Program-made: the position numbers and the translations under genes
The notes under the pieces: generated by a model
Databases searched by the model: none
What the model saw: only the letters and a program-made list of their open reading frames with translations
What the model was told of the DNA's origin: nothing
Shown here: positions 55,929 to 64,000 of the stretch, in pieces
Layout of the letters: each line of letters opens with the position of its first letter
How positions within the stretch are numbered: the first letter of the stretch is position 1
Source of the DNA: Kuschelorhynchus macadamiae
Taxonomy: Eukaryota > Arthropoda > Insecta > Coleoptera > Curculionidae
Assembly: GCA_030620095.1 (NCBI GenBank)
Contig: JAUTXW010002098.1
Span: 1 to 64,000 of the forward strand
Length of the DNA: 64,000 bases
Reading direction: 5' to 3'

Positions 55929-56686
55929 TTTATTAAAAGGTATAACCAGTGTTTACTTTTGATACCTGTAACCAACGTAGCGGCCAAATTCGGAACAATA
56001 TAATCAAATGAGACTTTTATCCGGTAGGATAAAATTTAAATAAATGAATTATTTACAAGTAGTAGTTAGAACTGATAAGCGTTTGAATAAAATAACAATT
56101 ACAGCTTTAAATGAAAAATAAAAATCAAAAAGCATCGTGTTTCTAGTTTCAAATCTCTGAAATCCAATACGCTTTCAAATATAAAATCAAGTGGCACTGC
56201 TGCTGACATTTGGATTATCGTGTTGTTACATTATCCGTCTCTTTGTTTTGTCGTAATAATGGACTTTGTTTTTCTTTACTTTTGGATTAATTAATTTCTG
56301 CACAATTTATGTTGTATTTGTGACAGAAGTTAATATTTAGTTTTGATATACACAAAGTTTTTGGTTTCAAAGAGATTATTTATTTTAATAAATGTTTATA
56401 TCTCAGGGAGATTTATTACATTATAATACAGGAACACTACATTGGCTGAGTCGTGACATTATTTAAACATAATATAAAAGCTTTGTTATTTCCAGGAAAA
56501 ATCGGAAACTGCAAAAGTGTTTTTTTTTTCATATTTTAAATGACTTTACAGATTTACTTAAGATATAATTTGTCTAAAATTTGCACTTGTAACATTTTCG
56601 TTGCAATATAGTCAGAGAGTCATTTTTAGATGAGTGCTTGAAAATTACCCTGGTTTTTAGATTATTTTTCCCAGTTAGGATTATTG
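55929..56686. other. No gene recognised
   Basis: AT-rich, no domain seen. Confidence 0.45.
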
Positions 56687-56688
56687 TA

Positions 56689-57148
56689 CAGGGTTGTTTT
56701 TATAATTTGCCACCCTCTGAGAGGCTTATTTTTTCAAGATAGAAAGAAATGGTTCCTACGAAAGTTATAAGGAATTTCCTAGAAATTTACATGGCGGCAA
56801 TTAAAAAAAAAGACGATCGGAAAATCACTAAATCACAATCAACTTTGTTGTTTGTTATAATTTGTCTATATTCGGAACAATAGTTTTTGACTTATTCCAC
56901 TTTAAAGTAACCACATATGACAATTTCACAGATATGCAGCCATACTTAAATCGCGGTAGCCATGAAATGATGAAATCGCTTTATCCATGGAATGTCACCA
57001 ACAAAAACAAAACACTTACTTTTATTCGTAAGTAAAATATGTTTATAAAATTAATAAAATCTAAAATGCAATTTACCGAAGAAGAAAAACTAAAAATTCT
57101 TCAACTTTATTTGGAAATGCTAATAATGCGTCAATTGTAGTGTGACAA
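56689..57148 (+). mobile_element. Mariner L, 5' end only
   Basis: TA at 56687-56688, then CAGGGTTGTTTTTATAATTT. At 57066 MQFTEEEKLKILQLYLEM is the start of a DUF4817-type transposase; a TAG follows after MRQL and another terminus (CAGGGTGCTATATCC) begins at 57151. The rest of the element is absent. Confidence 0.65.
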
Positions 57149-57150
57149 TA

Positions 57151-57201
57151 CAGGGTGCTATATCCTAGTGCAAGAGTTCCCTTAAGAAAAACTGTTGCAT
57201 A
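57151..57201. mobile_element. Solo mariner-type terminus M
   Basis: TA then CAGGGTGCTATATCCTAG, cut off after about 50 bp by the left end of mariner I. Confidence 0.5.
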
Positions 57202-57203
57202 TA

Positions 57204-59473
57204 CAGGGTGATTCATGAGGAAATGTCAGTACTTCAGGTTCATATTCAGGACCAAAAAATTAACATTAAAGTCTATCGAGATACAGGGTGTTAAAGTTTT
57301 TATTTAATTTTCCTGTTTTTTAAATAAAATCTATGATAATGTAAATAATGGAGTGAAAATTGATATACGGGAGTTTTTTGGTATGACAAATTCGAATCTA
57401 ATATTAACATTGCTCTTACTTGTAGGGGGTGCCACCTAAGTGTCTTTCTACTCCTTCGAACAATCACAACTTTTTGGTACAGTCTTGTGTTACATTTTTG
57501 AGTAAAACAAATTATTCCCTTGCCATTTCTACGTCAAAAAGGTTTACCTGTTAAAAGTGGATACGAGCAACCGTTTTCGAGATATTTGGATTTAAAACAA
57601 TTTCGGCGCATGTAATTTTTTATCGCAAAATTTTAAAAGTTTGTTATTTTGTCCAAATTTAAACGCATCTTGGCACAAAAGCTTTGAAATGAAAGACTAA
57701 CACATTTTTTTGAGGTGTGGATTCAGTGCCTTAGACATAAACTAAACAAAAGGTATTTAATTTTCATTAAAATTGTTATTATTAAGTTGTTTTTAATAAA
57801 ATCTAGTTTTTAGGTTAGGTTTTATAATTTTCAAAAATTCCATCATTTGCTTCTAAGCACAGGTCAGCTCTATGGTGTATAGCTCGGGTTGCTCTGTGGA
57901 TACATTCGGGCGCATTTCTTAGTGTTTGTGCTGCGTTTGTTATCCGATCCAATAAGGCTTCTCTTGTATTTACTTAAGTAGAATATACCAGTGATTTGAA
58001 CCATCCCCAAAAACAATAATCCAAAGGATTAAGGTCTGGCGATCTAGGTAGCCAATTAGACGGACCACCCCGACCAATCCATCGGTTTGGAAAGTTTTGG
58101 TTTAAAAAATCTCTTACAACTAAACTGTAGTGTGCAGAGGCTCCATCATGCTGCAAATACATGTTTTGTCTTACATTAAAGGGAACATCTTCTAGTAGAT
58201 TTTTCAAGTGATTTTCAAGAAAGCTTAAATATTTTTCTCGTGTAAGACTACCGTCGGTTATAAATGGACCAATTAAATGACCATTTAACATTCCACACCA
58301 CACATTAATGCTAAATTTATGTTGGAAATTATGTTCTACTGTAGCATGAGGATTTTCATAGGACTACCGGTGTTCATTGTGAAGATTATTTATACCATCA
58401 CGCGTGAACTGTGCTTCATCCGTGAACAAAACATACTCATACAACCTTCGATCTTCATTAATCCAGTTACAGAATTGCATTCTCAACTCAAAATCACCCT
58501 CCTGCAAATGTTGAACCCGTTGTAAATGAAATGGGTATAAACAATTAATGTGAAGATTTCTCCAAGCAGACGATTGTGTAATTTGATAAGTATCTGCAAT
58601 CCGCCTAGTGCTTATGCTTGGATCATTTTCAACGGCATTGAGTATAGCCCCTTCTACTTCAACGTTGGGTCCCGATTCCCTTTCAGATACAATTTTCGCA
58701 CTTGGAAACATCCCAGATTCTCCAGCAGTAGTGAAAACTTGTTGAAAAACTCTTCTATCTGGCACCCTTCTATCTGGAAAACGACGCTGGTACTCCGCGA
58801 CTGCTTGAATTGCGACCTCATTGGAGAAGCCATAGACGAATATCATATCTGCATATTCAGGATGCGAGAATATCACAGGCGTAATGACGTATTTAGATCT
58901 AAAGTTTCTTAAATGATTATTGTCAGATAATAAAAGTTTTGAACAGAAATTGACAGTGACAAAATTTGATCTTACTATTAACTGACATTACTATTGCTAA
59001 GTCATAGGAAAAACGATGAGAACACCAACCAGCAGTTGTTCTGTCAGGCAAGGCACACTTCTATTTTTTTACAATACATGCATACTTTATGTGAATTTGA
59101 TACAAAAAATCACATGCGCCGAAACTGCTTTAAATCCAAATCTCTCGAAAACGGTTGCTCGTATCCACTTTTAACAGGTATACCTTTTTGACGTAGAAAT
59201 GGCAATGGAATAATTTGTTTTGCTCAAAAATGTAATACAAGACTGTCCCAAAAAGTTGTGATTGTTCGAAGAAAAAACCCCCGTATATCAATTTTCACTC
59301 CATTATTTACATTATCATAGATTTCATTTAAAAAATAGGAAAATTAAATAAAAACTTTAAGACCCTGTATCTCGAGAACTAAGGCTTTGCTGACACTTAT
59401 TTATATAGACTTTATGTTTATTTTTTGGTCCTGAATATGTACCTGAAGTATTGACATTTCCTCATGAATCACC

Positions 59474-59476
<3 letters not shown>
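57204..59476 (-). mobile_element. Mariner I, DD41D element, 2,273 bp
   Basis: TA at 57202-57203 and 59477-59478; ends CAGGGTGATTCATGAGGAAA and its inverse. A second terminus, TACAGGGTGTTAAAG, lies about 80 bp in on the left and is mirrored as CTTTAAGACCCTGTA on the right. Arms extend a few hundred bp, with a deleted segment in the right arm. A TA microsatellite abuts the right end. Confidence 0.9.
57815..58876 (-). pseudogene. Mariner I transposase, full length with two nonsense codons
   Basis: VYGFSNEVAIQAVAEYQRRF and PDRRVPDRRVFQQVF are the DUF4817-type HTH; GAILNAVENDPSISTRRIAD and LYPFHLQRVQHLQEGDFELR follow. YVLFTDEAQFTRDGINNLHN has the first Asp. A TAG (58364-58366) replaces Trp before SYENPHATVEHNF. 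INVWCGMLNGHLIGPF, YLQHDGASAHY (second Asp), WLPRSPDLNPLDYCFWG (third, x41). A TAA at 57974 replaces a sense codon in VYST-VNTREALLD; LCLEANDGIFENYKT ends at 57815. The frame is otherwise open for 354 codons, with no intron. Confidence 0.88.

Positions 59477-59523
<47 letters not shown>
59477..59523. repeat. (TA)n microsatellite
   Basis: Pure TA tract between mariner I and the tandem repeat that follows. Confidence 0.97.
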
Positions 59524-59528
<5 letters not shown>

Positions 59529-60083
59529 AGTATGTTTTCATTCCACTTACACCAACGTCATAACAAGAAAATGATCCTTGTTTGGAACATGTTCTACATC
59601 ACAGCAGACACAATGATCCATTTTAGTCAAACGACGATCGCGATTTCGCTCTTATTAGAGCTCATCAGGCCGCCATACAATTACGCAATTACATTGTGAC
59701 TCCTGGCTTTCGTTGGGAGTATTAAATGATAGTATGTTTTCATTCCACTTACACCAACGTCATAACAAGAAAATGATCCTTGTTTGGAACATGTTCTGCA
59801 TCACAGCAGACACAATGATCCATTTTAGTCAAACGACGATCGCGATTTCGCTCTTATTAGAGCTCATCAGGCCGCCATAGACTAGCCAGCCCCGTGTAGG
59901 GCAAAGGCACAAAATTGAATCACAAAAACAACTACTCCGCTGGCTAATACCACGACCGGCATTGAATTACATTGTGACTCCTGGCTTTCGTTGGGGGTAT
60001 TAAATGATAGTATGTTTTCATTCCACTTACACCAACGTCATAACAAGAAAATGATCCTTGTTTGGAACATGTTCTGCATCACA
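59524..60083 (+). repeat. Tandem direct repeat, 2.4 copies, unit 202 or 278 bp
   Basis: Copies begin ATGATAGTATGTTTTCATTC at 59524, 59726 and 60004. Copies 1 and 2 are nearly identical where they overlap, except for an 80-bp segment (about 59880-59960, GACTAGCCAGCCCCGTGTAG...) present only in copy 2. Copy 3 stops after 80 bp at GTTCTGCATCACA. Less AT-rich than its surroundings. Not recognised; a diverged rRNA or snRNA origin cannot be argued. Confidence 0.85.
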
Positions 60084-60107
60084 ATTTTGTCTTACATTAT
60101 TAAAAAT

Positions 60108-60112
<5 letters not shown>

Positions 60113-60157
<45 letters not shown>
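60113..60157. repeat. (TA)n microsatellite
   Basis: Pure AT alternation, 30 bp beyond the third partial copy of the tandem repeat. Confidence 0.95.
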
Positions 60158-60162
<5 letters not shown>

Positions 60163-60777
60163 TTATACAGGGGCATTAAAAATACAAAAATGTTGTTTTG
60201 CGTCATTTATAATTTTCTCTCAAAAGTACAAATATTAAGTATGTTTTGAACTAAACCCCAGACAGAAATAAGATTTAAAATTAAGAGTACGAGTTTTATC
60301 ACATTACTTTTTAAAGTCCCAAATATTCTCAACCATACATTTAATCAGAGTACCTACTAGTTTCTGAAATAATTATGACACTTAACGACGTCTTGTCAAT
60401 GTCTTTATTTTATGAACTAATTATAATTTAACGTATTTAATTGGCCATGCAGTTACATGTTATTTACGTCGCTGTCATATTTTATAATTGTGATATTTCG
60501 CCAAATTAGGTCCGTTTGTGCCTACCATTTTTGAACTTAAAAGTGTCAACTTAGACCTAGTTTAAATTTAAACCTCTTTAGCATCCTTAAATTCACACCT
60601 CGCATGAAATCGAAGCGGGATATATTTAGCGCCACAACGATATTTAATGAACAGGGCCATGTCGATTGAAAAACAAATCCATTACACTCATAAGTAGTAG
60701 TAGTGATGCAGTGCTCGGAGTCAAGTAAAAAATTGAACTTCAATTTGAATACATGGAAAAATAAAATTAAAACTTAC
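60158..60777. other. Presumed intron downstream of the receptor exon (minus strand)
   Basis: No coding similarity seen. On the minus strand it follows the donor of the 60778-60889 exon, so it should be intron if that exon is real. The next exon (TM7) was not found anywhere at lower coordinates. Confidence 0.45.
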
Positions 60778-60889
60778 CACAGAAAAAATGGTAACCAACA
60801 TAACATAAAAGCGCCCATTATTATCCCGAGCGTTCTTGCTGCTTTGTGCTCCGCTCTCCAACTTTTGGTCTGCTGCCGAATAGTCGTAC
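60778..60889 (-). CDS. TM6 exon of an aminergic GPCR, probably a beta-adrenergic-like octopamine receptor
   Basis: A 112-nt exon read on the minus strand between acceptor TTTTGTTTTAG|GT and donor CTGTG|GTAAGT. It encodes TTIRQQTKSWRAEHKAARTL followed by GIIMGAFMLCWLPFFL and two bases of the next codon. KAARTLGIIMG is the cytoplasmic end of TM6 in amine receptors, and CWLPFF is the TM6 toggle-switch motif (CWxPFF). The WRAEHKAARTLG lead and FLW continuation fit arthropod octopamine beta receptors best, from memory; dopamine or tyramine receptors are alternatives. Such receptors signal through G proteins at the plasma membrane. A LINE tail, (AAT)n, lies only 33 bp upstream of the exon in the preceding intron. 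No other exon of the gene was found in the window. Confidence 0.78.
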
Positions 60890-60921
60890 CTAAAACAAAA
60901 TAATCATAGTTTAAACTAAAC

Positions 60922-60944
60922 ATTATTATTATTATTATTATTAT
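60922..60944. repeat. ATT microsatellite at the 3' end of the Dong-like LINE
   Basis: ATT repeated about eight times; on the LINE strand it reads (AAT)n right after the LINE 3' region. Dong elements of the R4 clade are known to insert in TAA repeats. Confidence 0.9.
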
Positions 60945-63020
60945 GACTTGTTGTCTCACAGTATTCCTGTGGTTGTATTTTATACTGACGAGATTATACC
61001 AAGTCAGTATAAAAAATAAAAAAAAGGAAATGGAAAAAAAACAACTATTGAGTATTAAGAAATGATCTAACTATGCTACATGTTTTCAAAATGACCGATT
61101 TCTGGATGTGCCTGTGAATGTCTGTATTAAGTCCAAGTCGGTGTATTTGGCGATCTTCTCACTGTATTTCGCTTGGATGTTCCCGTCATTCGGGACAGCC
61201 ACGTCAATTAAACAAGTGATTTTCTCTTTTTTGGATTGAAAGGTGATATCGGGTCTATTTGCGGGGATTGTTTTATCTGTGTGGATGTCAGTGTCCCAGT
61301 AGAGCTTGTAGTCTTCGTTTTCAAGTATAGATGTTGGTGTATAATGGTAGTAAGGGTCTGTGTTCTCCGTTAGTTTGTATGTTGTGTCTAATGCTTGATG
61401 AAAGACCTTCGCTGCTGAGTTGTGTGTCGCGGTGTATTCAGTTCCGGCCATTATTCTACATCCACTCGTTATGTGATCGTTTCATTTCCTGCACCTCTCG
61501 TCTTCAATGGTTGTGTCCTTGATGATGTGCTTTCGGTAGTTTCTGGTTGCTATGACTTTGTCCTGGATGGCAAGCAGGAAGCCTTCTGCTTCAGGGAGCA
61601 GCTGCCCTTCTTGTAACCACGTATATGAAAGCTTTTATGTATATGGTCTTGCTTTATGTGGTATCTGTGTCTTCCGTGAAGTGTGTTTTCAGACCAGGTG
61701 TTCATCTTTTCTAGTCGTGATTGAATGTGACTGTGTGCGTCTGACGCGTGGCTCGTTTGAGACAGGTCGAGCGGTGTATAATTCTTGTCTGCCTTCACTA
61801 TTGCCTTGTGGAGGTTGGTTTGTTTGTTGTAGAAGAATTTTCTGAGTTCGTAAATTTGTTTTTTATTTAGCGATTGTATATCTATAATTCCCTTTCCTCC
61901 TTCTTTTCTCTCAATGGGTCTTTCCTTGCATGCGTTGGGATGTAACTTCCTGTGTTTAGTGAATTCAGAGCGTATGAGGATGTAAATGTTTTCTATGTCT
62001 GTGTGTGACCATTTAACGATACCAAACGAACACGTAAGAATAGGTATGGCGAAGGTGTTAATAGCTTTCGTTAGATTTCTGGAATTCAGTTTTGTTTTTA
62101 GTAGCTTTGTATTCTGTTTTTAAATTCCGCCTTGAGTTCTGATTTGATATGAGTGTGGTTAACTTTTGTGCTTTGATGGAAGCCTAGGTGTCTGTACGTT
62201 TATTCTTTGAGCATGTTGTCTATAGTTTCATTGTTCATTGTTTCCCCCGTAGGGTGGTCTTTCCACTGTCCCTCGTTGATATGAAGTAGCTTGCATTTAC
62301 TTATACCAAATTCCATGTTGATGTCCAGGGTAAACGTTTCTGTGATTTTAAGGAGTTCCTTTAGCTGTGCCTTTGTGCTTGAATATAATTTTATGTCAAC
62401 CATGTACAAGAGATGGTTTATTTTGTGTAGGTTATTTTTTTGGTGTTTAATTTGGAATCCGAAGTTTGTGTTATTCAATGTGTTTGAGAGTGGATTGAGA
62501 CAGAGGCAGAACCACAAAGCGCTGAGTGAATCTCCTTGGAACATACCTCGTCTGATGTAGATCTGTTCTGTTTCGATGTGCTTTTTTTGTGTTCTCAGGT
62601 TGATTTTAGTTTTCCACGTACTCATGATTTGCGTAAGAAATTGCCTGATGTTTTTATTGACTTTATATAATTCTAGTACTCTGGTTAGCCAACTGTGGGG
62701 TATCGAATCAAAGGCTTTTTTATAATCTATGTATCCAGTATGAAGGCTTCTATAATTTTTCCTGGTTTGTTCTACGATGACGCTGTCTATATTGAGCTGC
62801 TCCTTGCATCCTCGGTTGTTTTTCCTGCACCCTTTTTGTTCTTCCGTTAGAATGTTTTTGTGTGCTAGATGTTGTTCTATTCTGCTAGTTAACTGTGGCT
62901 GTGATGATCTTATATACAGTTGGGAGGCACGTAATAAGTCGGTAATTTGACAGGTCCTTATTGTCTGAATTTTTGGATATAAGGTATGTTATTCCTTAGG
63001 TGAGAAAACTGGGGAGTGTA

Positions 63021-63038
63021 AAATAATTTCGTTAATTT
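63021..63038. repeat. Target site duplication, left copy (18 bp)
   Basis: Identical to 63775-63792; flanks the 736-bp insertion. Confidence 0.85.
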
Positions 63039-63342
63039 CGGCTCTTTTCCGAGGCTCGATGCTTTCTCCATTTTCATAAGTGTGCCACCATTTGACCCTG
63101 GTGGTCCAGGTAACTTGTGTCCGTGGAGGCGTCACTCCCCAAGCAACTTAACCGAGGTTAGTTGCTTCGTGCGGTTTCAAATGTTAGGAGGGGTTTAGGG
63201 TGGCTAGGGTGTGGCAAGGGCATGGATATTGGGTATTTAGGACAGCGGACAGCTGGACGTCGCTGACAGTACGGACCACGAAATTACCGTAGCGTCCTCA
63301 ATACTGTTGGATGCAGTACCCAGACGGACAGACTTATTCTTA

Positions 63343-63394
<52 letters not shown>

Positions 63395-63774
63395 GGGGTA
63401 AAACCTTAATTAAACTTGAGTTTAACAAATATACCAGGTCACTAGAAAATGATTTAATCAGAAATCAAAAAAAAAATTAGAACTACGCTTCTTCTAAAAA
63501 TATCCAGCGAGATGCATGTATTATTTAAGGGTGTTCTGCGGTTCGGAGTCTAATTACCGCTCTTTCACCTGACACAACTTAAAATAGAGTCTTGAAATAT
63601 CTATAAGTTTTAGATAATAGTAATTTACGTTAAATGGCCGGTAGGTGACTTATTACAGTACGAGTTCGAATATAACCGAAGTCTCTAACACGTAACGGAC
63701 GTGTATCTTATGATATTTTATTTCATTTTGTCTGTAAAATCTTTTCCCCAAACATAAAGTTATATTTTTTCTTC
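63039..63774. mobile_element. 736-bp insertion with an 18-bp target duplication inside the LINE
   Basis: AAATAATTTCGTTAATTT is present at 63021-63038 and again at 63775-63792. Dropping the insert and one copy restores the LINE frame (RQINEII-LHSPVF). The insert begins with a GC-richer segment (about 63040-63330), then an (ATT)n run (63340-63392), then about 380 AT-rich bases. The duplication length suits target-primed retrotransposition (LINE or SINE), but I recognise no coding domain. Confidence 0.8.
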
Positions 63775-63792
63775 AAATAATTTCGTTAATTT
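63775..63792. repeat. Target site duplication, right copy (18 bp)
   Basis: Identical to 63021-63038. Confidence 0.85.
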
Positions 63793-64000
63793 GGCGAGTA
63801 AGGGCTTCATGTGTGGAGGTAAACTGTTTGTACCAGAAGTTATGAATGTTATCTATTCCAGGACATCTCTAGTTATGCGTGTATTTGATTGTTTCTGCAA
63901 CTTCTTGTGTTGTCATTGCAAAGTCCTCTTGTTCCTCTAAGCACTTGTGTTAGTCTTCTTCCGCTTTAATCCATGAAGCGTTATTATTGTGTAGTTTCGG

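Larger units (their letters stand above)
60945..64000 (-). pseudogene. R4/Dong-like LINE with restriction-like endonuclease, broken and interrupted
   Basis: Reads from beyond 64000 down. EVAETIKYTHN and CPGIDNIHNFWYKQFTSTHE (63800-63920); after the insertion at 63039-63774, LSNYRLITCLPTVYKIITA (about 62920), an ILTEEQKG block (about 62840), GYIDYKKAFDSIPHSWL (about 62700, first RT Asp), YIRRGMFQGDSLSALWFCLC (62560), INHLLYMVDIKLY (about 62410; MDD has become MVD), DINMEFGISKCKLLHI. The C-terminal half has NYTPLDLSQTSHASDA, YTWLQEGQLLPEAEGFLLAI, a zinc-knuckle remnant (CRK-stop-NDHITSGC) and the nuclease core TIPANRPDITFQSKKEK, CLIDVAVPNDGNIQAKYSEK to 61086. A perfect 9-bp stem (TATACTGAC/GTCAGTATA) lies in the 3' UTR at 60981-61010. 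Confidence 0.8.

Noticed and set aside
31530..58876. Targeted hypermutation, because B, E, H and I each carry a stop at a Trp codon.
   Set aside because: Trp is the codon most easily turned into a stop by a single transition, and there are only four cases; ordinary decay explains it.
43893..60249. Frames with IYIYIY repeats near 43893, 52284, 59451 and 60058.
   Set aside because: They are translations of TA microsatellites.
63237..63428. Frame with a polyasparagine run.
   Set aside because: Translation of an ATT microsatellite inside the 736-bp insertion; no domain.

Overview
This is a eukaryotic, almost certainly insect, window: AT-rich, with GT-AG introns, long gene-poor stretches and a very high density of transposable elements. 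The only piece I can assign with reasonable confidence to a host gene is a 112-nt exon on the minus strand at 60778-60889. It encodes transmembrane helix 6 of an aminergic G-protein-coupled receptor and is closest, from memory, to beta-adrenergic-like octopamine receptors of arthropods. Most of the window is therefore probably intron or flank of host genes filled by transposons. The element mix (Transib, Penelope, many Tc1/mariner with long inverted repeats, pogo, Jockey-like and R4/Dong-like LINEs) suits a large arthropod genome. I cannot name the species.

Layout. 1-1446: decayed, apparently intronless Transib (RAG1-like) transposase. 2150-3250: LINE fragment. 3606-4890: broken mariner. 4893-7430: Penelope-like element (PLE) with a GIY-YIG end and a hammerhead-like motif. 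7431-13084: dispersed repeat R1 interrupted by a complete 5,125-bp Transib (7853-12977) with RSS-like ends, a 5-bp target duplication and a five-exon transposase gene that reads open for 645 codons. 14608-16640: R1 array. 16727-19190: DNA transposon with perfect 30-bp terminal repeats carrying a broken DUF7869-like protein. 21341-24911: two pogo-type pseudogenes. 25271-26342: mariner pseudogene. 27237-30190: long-TIR mariner C. 30193-34492: second PLE split by mariner B (30846-33675). 34981-35672: truncated repetitive zinc-finger gene. 35944-43889: mariners F, D and G with LINE debris between. 44410-45000: LINE 5' piece. 45486-47911: mariner E inside R1. 48241-49211: LINE pieces. 50679-52347: nearly intact Tc1 element with one intron. 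53337-55926: mariner H. 56689-59476: nested mariner ends and mariner I. 59524-60083: tandem repeat. 60945-64000: R4/Dong-like LINE, itself interrupted by a 736-bp insertion with an 18-bp target duplication.

What stands out: (i) the Transib copy, in which catalytic and zinc-binding positions shared with RAG1, heptamer CACAGTG, target duplication and reading frame are all preserved; (ii) the DUF7869-type protein inside clean terminal repeats, suggesting that this orphan family is a transposase; (iii) several mariner families with 0.5-0.75 kb inverted repeats, an internal second copy of the terminus about 125 bp from each end, arms that have captured transposase coding sequence, and transposase introns at different sites. 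Nested insertions give a relative chronology: R1 is older than Transib and mariner E, PLE2 is older than mariner B, and the Dong-like LINE is older than its 736-bp insert.

Limits: every family call is pattern recognition from memory. No database search, alignment program or copy-number count was run. Boundaries marked approximate are by eye.
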